Positions 42,564 through 51,733 of a DNA stretch of 64,000 bases are shown piece after piece. How positions within the stretch are numbered: position 1 is the first letter of the stretch; every line of letters begins with the position of its first letter. Position numbers and translations under genes: made by a program. Source of the stretch: JAHLMO01 sp038997305 (GTDB taxonomy: Archaea; Aenigmatarchaeota; Aenigmatarchaeia; CG10238-14; SpSt-28); NCBI GenBank assembly GCA_038997305.1, contig JAWAZZ010000002.1, positions 19,546 through 83,545 of the forward strand, in the 5' to 3' direction. The notes under the pieces are model-generated. The model had not been told where the DNA came from, did no database searches, and worked only from the letters and a program-made list of their open reading frames with translations.

Positions 42564-43257
42564 TTTTTATTAGTTCGTCTTCACTCAAATATCTAGAAAA
42601 AAAGTTGTTAATATTTTCCAAGTCTTTTTGAAAATGGATATCAAAAATTTGAGAATCTTTTCTTACCCCATGGCTAAAATCAATAAAATACGCTTTTTCA
42701 TTTCCAACCATTATGTTATGCTCACTTAAATCTCCGTGAGAAATTCCGACTTTTTTTAATTTTTTTAGATCTTCTATTATCTGAGAATATAATTTTTTGG
42801 CTAAGTCGTAATTCAATTCAACATCCTTTAACAAAGGATATGGAATTCCGTTTTCTCCTAAGAATTCCATTACTAAAATATTTTGATATGAAGTTATAGG
42901 CTTTGGGCAATTGATTTTTGCTTTTTCATAAGCTATTTTTAAATTTCTGTATTCCCTATTGCACCACGCAAAAACAACATTTCTTTTTTCTCTTTTAACT
43001 CTTTCATATCTGCTATCTAAACTCAAAAGATTTCTCATGTGCTTAAAATCTATGTGGTATATTCTATAAATTTTAATAGCTATATCATTTTTTTCAAAAT
43101 CTTTTCCTAAAAATATTACACTTTCTTTTCCTTCTTTTATTATACCAACAATACCAAAAATTATCATTTTATTTCTTAGTTCTACTAATGCCTTTATGGT
43201 TAAATTATCTAAAACTTTCGAATAAACCTTTAACTCTTCTTTAAAATCTAAGCTCAT
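42556..43257 (-). CDS. rio1: RIO-type serine kinase Rio1
   Basis: The 233-residue protein has the RIO fold: GKESVIFLG (ATP loop), AIKIYRI (catalytic Lys), a Rio1-type EYRNLKIAYEKAKINCPKPI segment, HGDLSEHNIM (catalytic loop) and YFIDFSHGV (metal-binding Asp; usually IDVSQSV). Rio1 acts in late small-subunit maturation. It is the last gene of the nmd3-aIF1A-rio1 run, with overlaps of 17 and 4 bases. Confidence 0.93.
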   Translation of the reverse strand: MSLDFKEELKVYSKVLDNLTIKALVELRNKMIIFGIVGIIKEGKESVIFLGKDFEKNDIAIKIYRIYHIDFKHMRNLLSLDSRYERVKREKRNVVFAWCNREYRNLKIAYEKAKINCPKPITSYQNILVMEFLGENGIPYPLLKDVELNYDLAKKLYSQIIEDLKKLKKVGISHGDLSEHNIMVGNEKAYFIDFSHGVRKDSQIFDIHFQKDLENINNFFSRYLSEDELIKTI

Positions 43258-43546
43258 TTGGTAAGTTCTTTATATACCCATTTTTTCTTAACCAATTTAC
43301 TTCGCTTTGTGTATATACATGGATAATATCTCCTTTATCATCTGTAAATGGCCATTTTTTTAATATAACTACATCACCAACCTTTATCCAAACCTTTCTT
43401 GCAATTTTTCCAGCTATTCTTCCCATTCTTTCTTTTCCGTCTTCGCAAATAACTTTTACTCTATCGCCAGCGTAAAACATCTCTACCATACCATAAACTT
43501 CTCCATTTTTTTCGTCTGCTAGTCTAATTTTTACTTCTTCGCTCAT
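43241..43546 (-). CDS. eif1a: Translation initiation factor aIF1A
   Basis: The 101-residue single OB-fold protein has GEVYGMVEMFYAGDRVKVICEDG, RMGRIAGKIARKVWIKVGDVVILKKW and DIIHVYTQSEVNWL, all diagnostic of eIF1A. It occupies the ribosomal A site during initiation. It sits between nmd3 and rio1. Confidence 0.97.
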   Translation of the reverse strand: MSEEVKIRLADEKNGEVYGMVEMFYAGDRVKVICEDGKERMGRIAGKIARKVWIKVGDVVILKKWPFTDDKGDIIHVYTQSEVNWLRKNGYIKNLPNELRF

Positions 43547-44205
43547 ATTTTTCTTATTAGTATAGTATCTAAATATAATCTTTTTCCCTCTTTTACACCA
43601 ACTAAAGTTCTTGTTACTTTATATTCTATTTGGAATTTTCTTGAAATGAGCTTTAATATCTCATATGCAACTTTTTTTGAACCAATATATAAATCTATGC
43701 CATCCTTTTTTCTCTCTATTTTGGAAATAAAGCTTAAAAAATCTGTTTGGTTTCTATTATTCACATAGTTTTCTATTTCTTGCAAAAGCTCATCGCTCAC
43801 GTCAAATCTCAATTGTAAAATTGCTTGTTTATATCCGCTATTTTTCATTGCACAGAACTTACATGTAAAAGGTTTTTCCTTTATTTTTATGTTCTTTTCT
43901 AAAATAAGCAGATTATCTTTATAAAACTTCAAAAACAATTCTGGATAATTCAGTTCATAATTTATATCCGCATTTACCTTCAAATGTTCAGAATGTTTTA
44001 CATAATGATCTATTGCTTCTTCTATTGTATTAAATAGAAATTTTTTCGAAAAAGAATATTTTCCGCAATACTTACAAACGTATATTGTCTGAACTTCTGG
44101 AATTTTTAAACTTTTTTCAAACTCCTTTCTAAAACAGTCTATACAAAACTTCTCTATGAACAAATCTGTTTCTCTCCCACACTTTGGACAAATTTTTCTC
44201 AACAT
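43543..44205 (-). CDS. nmd3: Nmd3-like large-subunit export/maturation factor
   Basis: The 220-residue protein has CX2C pairs (CPKCGRE, CIDCFRK, CKYCGKY, CKFCAMKNSGYKQAILQLR) in the Nmd3 order. The last matches the family's 'GYYEAILQLR' segment. It lacks the eukaryotic C-terminal export region, as in other archaea. It is coupled to aIF1A by a 4-base overlap, giving a ribosome maturation operon. Confidence 0.88.
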   Translation of the reverse strand: MLRKICPKCGRETDLFIEKFCIDCFRKEFEKSLKIPEVQTIYVCKYCGKYSFSKKFLFNTIEEAIDHYVKHSEHLKVNADINYELNYPELFLKFYKDNLLILEKNIKIKEKPFTCKFCAMKNSGYKQAILQLRFDVSDELLQEIENYVNNRNQTDFLSFISKIERKKDGIDLYIGSKKVAYEILKLISRKFQIEYKVTRTLVGVKEGKRLYLDTILIRKI

Positions 44206-44239
44206 TAAAAATAAATACTTTAACTTTACAAAAAGATTA

Positions 44240-44830
44240 ATGAAATATACATTTTACTTACTTTCGACAATCTTTGTAGTTTTTTTGTTTCAAATTATCA
44301 TAGATAATTTTACTTCGATATTTTCTTTAATTCCTAAAAAAGTTTTTGAAGGAGAATTATGGAGAATCGTTACATCTATTTTTTTACATGCAGATTTTTT
44401 CCATCTGTTTTTCAATTCATTTGCTTTATTGATGTTTGGACCAATTTTGGAAAATACTATAGGCAATAAGAGATTCTTAATAGTATTTTTTATAAGCGGA
44501 ATTTTAGGAAATTTTGCATATCTATTAACGAGTTTTGTTGTAAATGATCTAGGTACACCAGCTTTAGGCGCTAGTGGTGCAATATATGGAGTAATAGGGA
44601 CTTTAGCTATATTAAAACCTACCACAATAGTTTTTGTCTATTTTATTCCAGTACCTCTCTTATTTTTGGCCATATTTTGGATATTTACAGAATCTTTAGG
44701 AACAATATTACAATTATTCGGTGCAAAAACATCTATAGCATATCAAGCACATTTGGCTGGTTTACTATTCGGAATTTTTTATGGATATAGATTAAAAGAA
44801 AGTGGAATTAAAATTAGATATTATTACTGA
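44240..44830 (+). CDS. Rhomboid-family intramembrane serine protease
   Basis: The 196-residue protein (start chosen at ATG 44240, as upstream codons overlap the divergent nmd3 start) has six hydrophobic segments. The catalytic Ser112 is in GASGAIYG, His171 is in AYQAHLAGLLFG, and Asn59/His50 lie in the LHADFFHLFFNS segment. All active-site elements are intact. With the M50 protease it is one of two intramembrane proteases in the window. It overlaps the second polymerase gene by 17 bases, convergently. Confidence 0.92.
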   Translation: MKYTFYLLSTIFVVFLFQIIIDNFTSIFSLIPKKVFEGELWRIVTSIFLHADFFHLFFNSFALLMFGPILENTIGNKRFLIVFFISGILGNFAYLLTSFVVNDLGTPALGASGAIYGVIGTLAILKPTTIVFVYFIPVPLLFLAIFWIFTESLGTILQLFGAKTSIAYQAHLAGLLFGIFYGYRLKESGIKIRYYY

Positions 44831-47267
44831 AAAATTTGGATAAAGAAGTTTGCTTTGTTCCTTTGATTATGTCACTTTCAGTAATGTTTAAAACAGAGAG
44901 AACTCTTAATGCAGCAGGTAATATTTGATTTGAAATATAATATTCAACATCCACATCTTCTTTTTTTACAAAAAGAGCATATTCTGCTTTTTCAGATATA
45001 GAATTTCCATACTTCGTTATTACAAAAGGTATTATACTTCCTTCAGATATTTTTATTCCTCTTTGCATAGCTTTTTTAGCTGCAATTACATGAGGACTTA
45101 TTTGTTTATATTCGCTAATGTTTTTTGTTAATTGCTCGTATATTGTAACATCTTCTAATTTAAAGTCGAAATTTCTTAATTTTTGAATTACATTTCTTAC
45201 ATATTCTATTGCCTTTTTTGTATCATTTTCTTTTAATATTATTTCTAGAACATTTCTTTGAACTAACTTAGCTAATTTACACCAATCTCTTCTAACTGTT
45301 TCAAAACCTCTAATTTCTAAAGATCCATCTTCACTTAATAATGCATATCTCTTTTTGGCACCAGCTTCCTTTTCTCTTTTTTTGACGAAAATTCCTCTAA
45401 CATAAAATCCTCTAAATTCTAACTCCATTTTACTTTTTAAAGAAGAATTAACTAAGTTCAAAAAGTTTTGAGCAGCTTTTATAAAATCTTCTTTATTGAG
45501 TTTTGAAGTTATCATAAGGGAATCTGTATCTCCATATATTATTTCAAAGTTGAAGCTTTTAGCCAATTCAGCAACTTTTTTAATATAGCTTCTTTCAAAG
45601 GCAGTAACACTTTCCGCGCATTCTCTTTTATACCATCTCGCACCAACATAACCTAAATATCCATATGTTGCGTTTGCAAGAATTTTAAGAGAGTATTGTA
45701 GCGCGTCTAGTAATTTATACTCTTCACTATTTTTATCTATATTTTTCATTAACTTCTTTATTCTCGCTCGTTCATCGATTAAAAATTCTAAGTGTTTAGG
45801 TATAAAACCTTTTCTTAAAGTGCAAAAATGATAATTTAGTTCAGGAACTTTGTTTTCTGATTTACAGATTTCATGTTCACAATTAAAAGTGTCTATCGAA
45901 ATATTATGAGCAACGATTATTGTTGGATATAAAGATTTGAAATCTAACACAATTATATTTTCGTGTATACCTGTTTTTGGCTCAAAAACAAAAGCACCTT
46001 TATAAGGAGCCTTTAATCTTCTTATTTTTAATTCTTCGTGTTTAGGTCTGTTGGGTGCTATTTGATTATCCTTATATGAATTTTTTAAAAGATAAGCTTC
46101 TACAAGCTGAGAATATGTGTTTCTGCAAACATCAAATAAACTTAAAGAAGTTATTTTAGATAGTGCAATCATCTGTGGTAAAAATATATCTAAAAGTTTT
46201 AGAACTAGTTCGCAATCCCAAACATTATATTCTATCGCTTTTTTTATATCTATTCCTTGTTTGAATATTAATTGCATTTCTTCAAAGGTTAGCTCTTTCT
46301 TTCCATAACCTAAAAACTCTTTTGCAACAGCATCTAAAGTTAAAACTTCTGTTTTTATGTTTGGAGATAGAATATGGTCAACAAAAACATATAAATCTAG
46401 ATAAACTCTTCCAGGAATTTTAAAAGACTTTACCCATCCTCTTTTTACAGTTTTTATTTTAGAATTTTCTTTTCCTATGTTTAGTTCTAATCCATACTTT
46501 TCTGCTTTTTCTTTTAGCAAAGGAAAATCAAAACCATCTGTATTATATCCAACTAAAATATCTGGATCTTTCTCTTTTATTATTTCTATAAATCTTTTTA
46601 TTAGCTCTTTCTCAGTTTTAAAAATTTCTACATTTTCAGTTTTTTCTCCAAAATCCAAACTTAAAGTTATTTTAAATCCATCATTCCCAACTATCGATAT
46701 TAATGCAATTTTTTCAGCATCTTTTTCTTCAAATATTTCTATATCAAATGCATATATTTTAAGTTTTGGTAATTTGTTAATTTCAATATTTTCTATTTTT
46801 TCTGCTAAAATTTTCTCGTCTTTTTTTATTCCATAAACTTTCAACCAGCCAGATGGTAATATATTATTGTCTATCAGAAATCTTCTATAGAACGGAATAT
46901 CATATTCGAATGTTTCTAAAACTTCATTAAAATTATCTTTTATAAATTTTCTTACTTTTGGAATTTTTCTCGGATTGTTAATAGTTATTTTTACAATTTT
47001 TACTTCTTTACCTAAAAACTCTTTTTTTAATATTTCTATATTTTCTATTTTTGCTTCAGGAATTCTTGTCTTTTTCAATTTTTCTAAAAACTCTGGAATT
47101 AAATCTTCTTTAACCAAAACGTAAAAATATGGTAAAAATCCCTTATAATAAATGACTAAATTATTTCCTTCCAAATCTTTACAGAACATTCTTATTACTG
47201 GTTTAAATTCCTTAGTAAGAACATAGTCAATATCTAATAAAAAAACCTCCTTTTCTACTTTTTCCAT
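44814..47267 (-). CDS. polB: B-family DNA polymerase with C-terminal PIP box
   Basis: A second complete polymerase, 817 residues. Exonuclease motifs are AFDIEIFEE and GYNTDGFDFPL, motif A is DFKSLYPTII (about 441), motif B is KILANATYGYLGY and motif C is YGDTDSL (about 580). The protein ends QTSLSKFF, a good PCNA-interacting peptide, and lacks the zinc tail of the other polymerase. Its N-terminus (FEYDIPFYRRFLID) resembles the Pyrococcus-type PolB. It has no intein and is not split, unlike Nanoarchaeum equitans PolB. Probably a replicative or repair enzyme distinct from the first. Confidence 0.95.
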   Translation of the reverse strand: MEKVEKEVFLLDIDYVLTKEFKPVIRMFCKDLEGNNLVIYYKGFLPYFYVLVKEDLIPEFLEKLKKTRIPEAKIENIEILKKEFLGKEVKIVKITINNPRKIPKVRKFIKDNFNEVLETFEYDIPFYRRFLIDNNILPSGWLKVYGIKKDEKILAEKIENIEINKLPKLKIYAFDIEIFEEKDAEKIALISIVGNDGFKITLSLDFGEKTENVEIFKTEKELIKRFIEIIKEKDPDILVGYNTDGFDFPLLKEKAEKYGLELNIGKENSKIKTVKRGWVKSFKIPGRVYLDLYVFVDHILSPNIKTEVLTLDAVAKEFLGYGKKELTFEEMQLIFKQGIDIKKAIEYNVWDCELVLKLLDIFLPQMIALSKITSLSLFDVCRNTYSQLVEAYLLKNSYKDNQIAPNRPKHEELKIRRLKAPYKGAFVFEPKTGIHENIIVLDFKSLYPTIIVAHNISIDTFNCEHEICKSENKVPELNYHFCTLRKGFIPKHLEFLIDERARIKKLMKNIDKNSEEYKLLDALQYSLKILANATYGYLGYVGARWYKRECAESVTAFERSYIKKVAELAKSFNFEIIYGDTDSLMITSKLNKEDFIKAAQNFLNLVNSSLKSKMELEFRGFYVRGIFVKKREKEAGAKKRYALLSEDGSLEIRGFETVRRDWCKLAKLVQRNVLEIILKENDTKKAIEYVRNVIQKLRNFDFKLEDVTIYEQLTKNISEYKQISPHVIAAKKAMQRGIKISEGSIIPFVITKYGNSISEKAEYALFVKKEDVDVEYYISNQILPAALRVLSVLNITESDIIKGTKQTSLSKFFSNNI

Positions 47268-47284
47268 AATTATTTAATGTTTTT

Positions 47285-47965
47285 ATGGAAATAGCAATTT
47301 TCTTTACTGGAGGAAAAGATTCTACTTATACTGTATATAAAGCTAAAGAAGAAGGTTTTATAATAAAAAGATTGATAACAATTAGACCAAAAAGAGAAGA
47401 TTCCTATATGTTTCATACTCCTTCATTAGAATTCGCTAAAATTCAAGCAGAATTAATGAATATAGAGCATGTATATATAGATGTTAGCGGAGAAAAAGAA
47501 ATAGAGGTATTAGAAACTATAGATAAGATTAAAGATTTTGTAAAAGATGTTAAATTTTTAGGAATAGGAGGAATTAGAAGTAAATATCAATTAGAGAGGT
47601 TTAAAAAAGTTGCAGAACATTTTAACTTAAAGCTTTATACACCTCTTTTAAATATAGACTGCATTCAGCACTGGAAAAATCTTTTATCTAAGAAATTCAA
47701 GATAATAATAACTAGTGTTAATGCGTATGGATTGAGTGAGAATTTTCTAGCAAAAATAATAGATGAAAATATGTTAAGTGAATTGATAGAAAGATCAAAA
47801 ACTTATGGTTTTGATTTATGTTTCGAGGGAGGAGAAGCAGAAACATTAGTTTTGGATTGTCCTTTATTTTCTAAGGAAATAGTTATTGAGGATTATGAAA
47901 TAATAAAAGAAAATCTTTCTGCAAAAATTTTAATAAAGAAATATAAACTTAAAGAAAAAATTTAA
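47285..47965 (+). CDS. dph6: Diphthine-ammonia ligase
   Basis: The 226-residue N-type ATP pyrophosphatase has FTGGKDSTYTVYKA (SGGKDS-like P-loop), FLGIGGIRSKYQ, CIQHW near residue 120 and CFEGGEAETLVLDCP, the family signature. It amidates diphthine on elongation factor 2, the last step of diphthamide synthesis. Its stop overlaps that of convergent rps10 by 4 bases. Confidence 0.9.
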   Translation: MEIAIFFTGGKDSTYTVYKAKEEGFIIKRLITIRPKREDSYMFHTPSLEFAKIQAELMNIEHVYIDVSGEKEIEVLETIDKIKDFVKDVKFLGIGGIRSKYQLERFKKVAEHFNLKLYTPLLNIDCIQHWKNLLSKKFKIIITSVNAYGLSENFLAKIIDENMLSELIERSKTYGFDLCFEGGEAETLVLDCPLFSKEIVIEDYEIIKENLSAKILIKKYKLKEKI

Positions 47966-48276
47966 ACCAACTTTATATTTACTTGAATTTCTTTTCCAAA
48001 ATCTATTCTCATTATTTGTTTTAATGCCCTTTCATCAGGTTGCAAATATATTAATCTTTTGTGAATTCTCATTTCCCAAACTTCCCATGTTGCGTTTCCA
48101 TGTCCTGTACCATCTTTAATGTTGGCCATTGTATAAACTTTTAATTTCTTTGTTGGCAACGGAATAGGCCCTTTATACATTATTCCATATTTCTTTGCAA
48201 TGCTAATTATTTCATCGCAAACTCTTTTTAATTCGTTCAAATCTCTGCTTGCAAGTTTTATTATTATCTTATCCAT
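47962..48276 (-). CDS. rps10: Ribosomal protein S10
   Basis: The 104-residue protein has KLASRDLNELKRVCDEI, GPIPLPTKKL, HGNATWEVWEMRIHKRLI and a C-terminal VNIKL strand, as in archaeal S10. It is not followed by EF-1 alpha or other S10-operon genes here. Divergent from tfb with a 146-base gap. Confidence 0.97.
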   Translation of the reverse strand: MDKIIIKLASRDLNELKRVCDEIISIAKKYGIMYKGPIPLPTKKLKVYTMANIKDGTGHGNATWEVWEMRIHKRLIYLQPDERALKQIMRIDFGKEIQVNIKLV

Positions 48277-48375
48277 AAAATATTTCTAAAATATATTTCA
48301 AAAATAAATTAAAATATTTTTTCTTTGAATAAATATATAAAAAAGTAGAGAAATCTATATATATGGGTAACGCTA

Positions 48376-48422
48376 AATAAATAAATGTTTATACCAATGT
48401 AGACTCACCAATTGGTAATAAC
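48376..48422 (+). promoter_or_regulatory. tfb promoter with palindrome over predicted start site
   Basis: An A/T box (AAATAAATGTTTATA, 48376 onward) is followed by ACCAAT (48393-48398) and a perfect palindrome ACCAATTGGT (48407-48416) just before the ATG at 48423. With the box about 25 bases upstream, transcription should begin inside the palindrome. It may be an operator, possibly autoregulatory; this is inference. Confidence 0.4.
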
Positions 48423-49532
48423 ATGGAGATAGCAAAATTAAAATGTAAAGTTTGTGGAAGTGAAAATATAATTCAAGATCCAGATACTGGTGAATATGTT
48501 TGTAATAATTGTGGTGCTGTCGTTGAAGAAAATGTTATTGATTTAAGTCAAGAATGGAGAGCATTTAGTAGCGAACAATTGGAAAGAAGAGCAAGAACAG
48601 GAAGTCCGTTATCTGTTGTTAAACATGATAAGGGTTTATCAACTCAAATTGGTAAAGGTTCTGCAGAATTATACAAAGTTCCAACAGAAAAAAGATTTCA
48701 ATATTATAGATTAACTCAGTTGAGTAAAAGATTAAGTAGCTCTAAAGATAGGAATTTGAGCTATGCAATATCAGAATTACAAAGAATAGTTTCTTCATTA
48801 CAATTACCTAAAAATGTTTTAGAAAGAGCAGCATTGTATCACGAACAATTAATAAGTAGAGGGGCTATAAGAGGAAGAAGTATAGAAAGCATTGTTGCAG
48901 CGTTGGTTTATTATGCGGCAAAAGAATTGCACACTCCAAGAACTTTTGATGAAATTGCCGAAGTTGTTGGGATAGATAAAAGAGAGTTAGGAAGAGCCTA
49001 TAGATTTGTTGCAAGAGAACTTGGATTAAGAATTTTGCCTGCAGACGCTAGCGATTACATTCCAAGATTTTGTAGTTTAATTGGAGTAAGTGAAAAGGTC
49101 CAAAAAAGAGCTTTTGAAATTCTAGAACAAGCAAGAAAAGCTGGAATTGTTAGTGGTAAAGGACCTACTGGAGTAGCCGCGGCTGTAATATTTATAGCAA
49201 GCTTATTAGAAGGGGAAAGAAAATCCCAAAGAGAAATAGCCGAAAAGTGCAAATTAACAGAAGTGACAATAAGAAACAGATACAAGGAAATTATTGAAAG
49301 ACTTGGTTTAGAAAATATAATAAAAGAGAAAGAAAAAGAATTGGAAGAAATGGAAAAGGCTAAAGCTGAAGAAATTAAGAAAGAAGAAAAGTCAGTAATT
49401 CCTTTATTAGCAAAGAAGGAAGAAGAAGAAAAAAAGGAGGGGGAAAAGAAAAAGAAAGCGAAAAAAGAATCGAAAAAGCAACAAAAAAAGAGTAAAACTA
49501 AAAAATCTAAATCGACTAAAAAGAAAAAGTAA
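48423..49532 (+). CDS. tfb: Transcription initiation factor TFB
   Basis: TFB recruits RNA polymerase to TBP-bound promoters. The 369-residue protein has the zinc ribbon (CKVCGSENI ... CNNCGAVV), the B-reader/linker (EWRAFSSEQLERRARTGSP) and two cyclin repeats, with RGRSIESIVAALVYYAA in the first and GPTGVAAAVIFIASLLEG in the second. Usual TFB is ~300-315 residues. Here about 60 extra residues form a very Lys/Glu-rich tail ending in a Lys/Ser-rich stretch. The gene is followed 6 bases later by the ZPR1-like gene. Confidence 0.96.
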   Translation: MEIAKLKCKVCGSENIIQDPDTGEYVCNNCGAVVEENVIDLSQEWRAFSSEQLERRARTGSPLSVVKHDKGLSTQIGKGSAELYKVPTEKRFQYYRLTQLSKRLSSSKDRNLSYAISELQRIVSSLQLPKNVLERAALYHEQLISRGAIRGRSIESIVAALVYYAAKELHTPRTFDEIAEVVGIDKRELGRAYRFVARELGLRILPADASDYIPRFCSLIGVSEKVQKRAFEILEQARKAGIVSGKGPTGVAAAVIFIASLLEGERKSQREIAEKCKLTEVTIRNRYKEIIERLGLENIIKEKEKELEEMEKAKAEEIKKEEKSVIPLLAKKEEEEKKEGEKKKKAKKESKKQQKKSKTKKSKSTKKKK

Positions 49533-49538
49533 AATTTA

Positions 49539-50081
49539 ATGACTTTTAGATGTCCATATTGTAATGAAGAGTTAAAAACCGTTTTTGAAGAGAGAAAAAT
49601 AAAATATTTTGGAAGAGTTTTATTCTATACAATATATTGCGAAAAATGTGGCTTTAAATTTTCTGACGAATTTACTTTAGATGTTAAAGAACCAAAAGCA
49701 TATTATCTCAAAGTTGAAAACGAAGAAGATTTGTTTGCAAAAATAGTTAGAGGAAGTAATGGATATGTAGAGATTAAGGAATTGGGAATAAAACTAATTC
49801 CTGGGGCGTTTTCAAAATCTTTTATAAAGAATGTTGAAGGGTTTCTAAACGATGTTGAAGATTTAATAAAATCTCAAATAAAAAACCTTAGCGGTAAAAG
49901 ATTAGAAAAAGCAAAAAAGATATTAGAAGAAATAGAAAAAATGAAAAAACTAGAAAGAAAATTTACCATAATAGTTAAGGATGCTACAGGCATTTCAAAG
50001 ATTATCTCTAAAAAAGCAAAAGTAAGAAGATTAAGTGAAAAAGAAATAAAAAAGTTAAAGACATCGATAACATATTTATGA
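49539..50081 (+). CDS. ZPR1-type zinc-finger protein
   Basis: The 180-residue protein has a zinc finger (CPYC ... CEKCGFK) spaced as in ZPR1, then a beta-rich domain (IVRGSNGYVEIKELGIKLIPG) and a helix (NVEGFLNDVEDLI). Archaeal members have a single ZPR1 module. Eukaryotic ZPR1 is a chaperone for EF-1 alpha; the archaeal role is inferred to be similar. It overlaps metG by 4 bases. Confidence 0.88.
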   Translation: MTFRCPYCNEELKTVFEERKIKYFGRVLFYTIYCEKCGFKFSDEFTLDVKEPKAYYLKVENEEDLFAKIVRGSNGYVEIKELGIKLIPGAFSKSFIKNVEGFLNDVEDLIKSQIKNLSGKRLEKAKKILEEIEKMKKLERKFTIIVKDATGISKIISKKAKVRRLSEKEIKKLKTSITYL

Positions 50082-51733
50082 AATATCTAGTAACAGCAGC
50101 ATTACCATATACTAATAACCTACCTCATTTAGGAAATATTGCAGGTTCTCATTTACCTGCAGATATTTATCAAAAACTTTTAAGATTATTAGGTTATGAT
50201 GTTGTTTTTATAGGCGGCACTGATGAACATGGTAGTCCAATAGAAATTGCTGCATTAAAAGAAAAAGTTTCTCCAAAAGAATTGTGCGATAAATATTATG
50301 TTTTACATAAAAAAATTTACGATTGGTTAAGGATAGATTACGACAATTTTGGAAGGACTTCCAGTCAAATAAACCACGAAATGACTCAATACATTTTTAA
50401 TAAACTATATCAAAATGGATACATTTTTGAAAATACTATAGTATTACCATATTGTGAATTTGATAAAAAATTTTTACCAGATAGATATGTTATTGGCATA
50501 TGTCCCTATTGCAAATATGAAAAAGCTAGAGGCGACCAATGTGAAAATTGCGGCAAACTATTAGATCCGAAAGATTTAATAAATCCGAAATGTGCTATAT
50601 GTGGAAATTCTCCTACATTCAAAGAATCAAAGCACTTATTTTTTGATTTGCCAAAATTCGAGAAAAAATTACTAAAGTGGATCCAGAAAAACAAGCATTG
50701 GAAAGAGAACGTAAAAAATTTTGCTTTGAGTTGGTTAAAAGAAGGATTAAAACCAAGAAGCATTTCAAGAGATTTATCTTGGGGTATAAAAATTCCTTTA
50801 CAAGGTTATGAAGATAAAGTGTTTTATGTTTGGTTTGACGCACCAATAGGATATATTTCTTCAACTATAGAATATTTTGAAAAAATTGGGAAAAAGGACG
50901 AATGGAAAAATTATTGGTTAAAAGGTTCTAAAGCTAGAATAATCCATTTTTTAGGTAAGGATAATATACCTTTTCATACTATTTTTTGGCCAGCTATGTT
51001 GATGGGAACAAAGGAATTTAACTTACCATTTTATGTTTTTGGGTTAGAATATTTAAATTTTGAAGGAAGGAAAATTTCTAAAAGTCAAAATTGGGGAGTA
51101 TTTTTAGAGATAGAAGACGAAAAAATTAAACTAAGAATTTTAGCTGAAAACCAAGATAAAAGGTTCGAAGTCGAACCAGATTACATAAGATTCTATTTAT
51201 CTTCAATTTTACCAGAGAATAGAGATTCTAGTTTTTCTGTTAAGGAGTTTGTAGAAAAAATAAATAAAGAGCTTATAGGTAATTTTGGCAATTTCGTCTA
51301 TAGAGTTTTAAGTTTTATAGAAAAGTATTATAATCTAGAAGTTCCAAAAGCAAAAGCAAGCAAAGAAATCTTAAAAGTTTTTAGAGAGTCTAAAAAAGAA
51401 ATAAAGAATCTGATAAAGAATTTTGAAATCAAAAAGGTTTTAACAAAAATATTGGAATTATCTTCTCTTTCTAACAAATACTTTCAAGAAAATGAGCCAT
51501 GGAAAAATGAAGAAAAGAGAGACGAGATTATTTTAACCTCTATTAACTTAGTTAAAGATTTATCTATACTCTTTTGGCCCTATATAACAAATTCATCTGA
51601 AAAAATTTTCAAGATGATAAATTACGAATTCAATCCTAAAGGAGCTATAAAAAAGATCGGAAAAATAGAATTAAAAGCAACAAAAATTAACAAGCCAGAA
51701 ATTCTTTTTAGACCAATAGAAATAAATATTTAA
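50078..51733 (+). CDS. metG: Methionyl-tRNA synthetase
   Basis: The 551-residue class I synthetase has PHLGN (HIGH-like, residues ~17-21) and a zinc-binding insert with two knuckles (CPYC ... CENC and a further CAIC site), then DAPIGYIS and ISKSQ (KMSKS-like). An anticodon-binding helical domain follows. The C-terminal tRNA-binding/dimerisation domain found in longer MetRS is absent. It is convergent with rps5, overlapping 4 bases. Confidence 0.96.
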   Translation: MKYLVTAALPYTNNLPHLGNIAGSHLPADIYQKLLRLLGYDVVFIGGTDEHGSPIEIAALKEKVSPKELCDKYYVLHKKIYDWLRIDYDNFGRTSSQINHEMTQYIFNKLYQNGYIFENTIVLPYCEFDKKFLPDRYVIGICPYCKYEKARGDQCENCGKLLDPKDLINPKCAICGNSPTFKESKHLFFDLPKFEKKLLKWIQKNKHWKENVKNFALSWLKEGLKPRSISRDLSWGIKIPLQGYEDKVFYVWFDAPIGYISSTIEYFEKIGKKDEWKNYWLKGSKARIIHFLGKDNIPFHTIFWPAMLMGTKEFNLPFYVFGLEYLNFEGRKISKSQNWGVFLEIEDEKIKLRILAENQDKRFEVEPDYIRFYLSSILPENRDSSFSVKEFVEKINKELIGNFGNFVYRVLSFIEKYYNLEVPKAKASKEILKVFRESKKEIKNLIKNFEIKKVLTKILELSSLSNKYFQENEPWKNEEKRDEIILTSINLVKDLSILFWPYITNSSEKIFKMINYEFNPKGAIKKIGKIELKATKINKPEILFRPIEINI

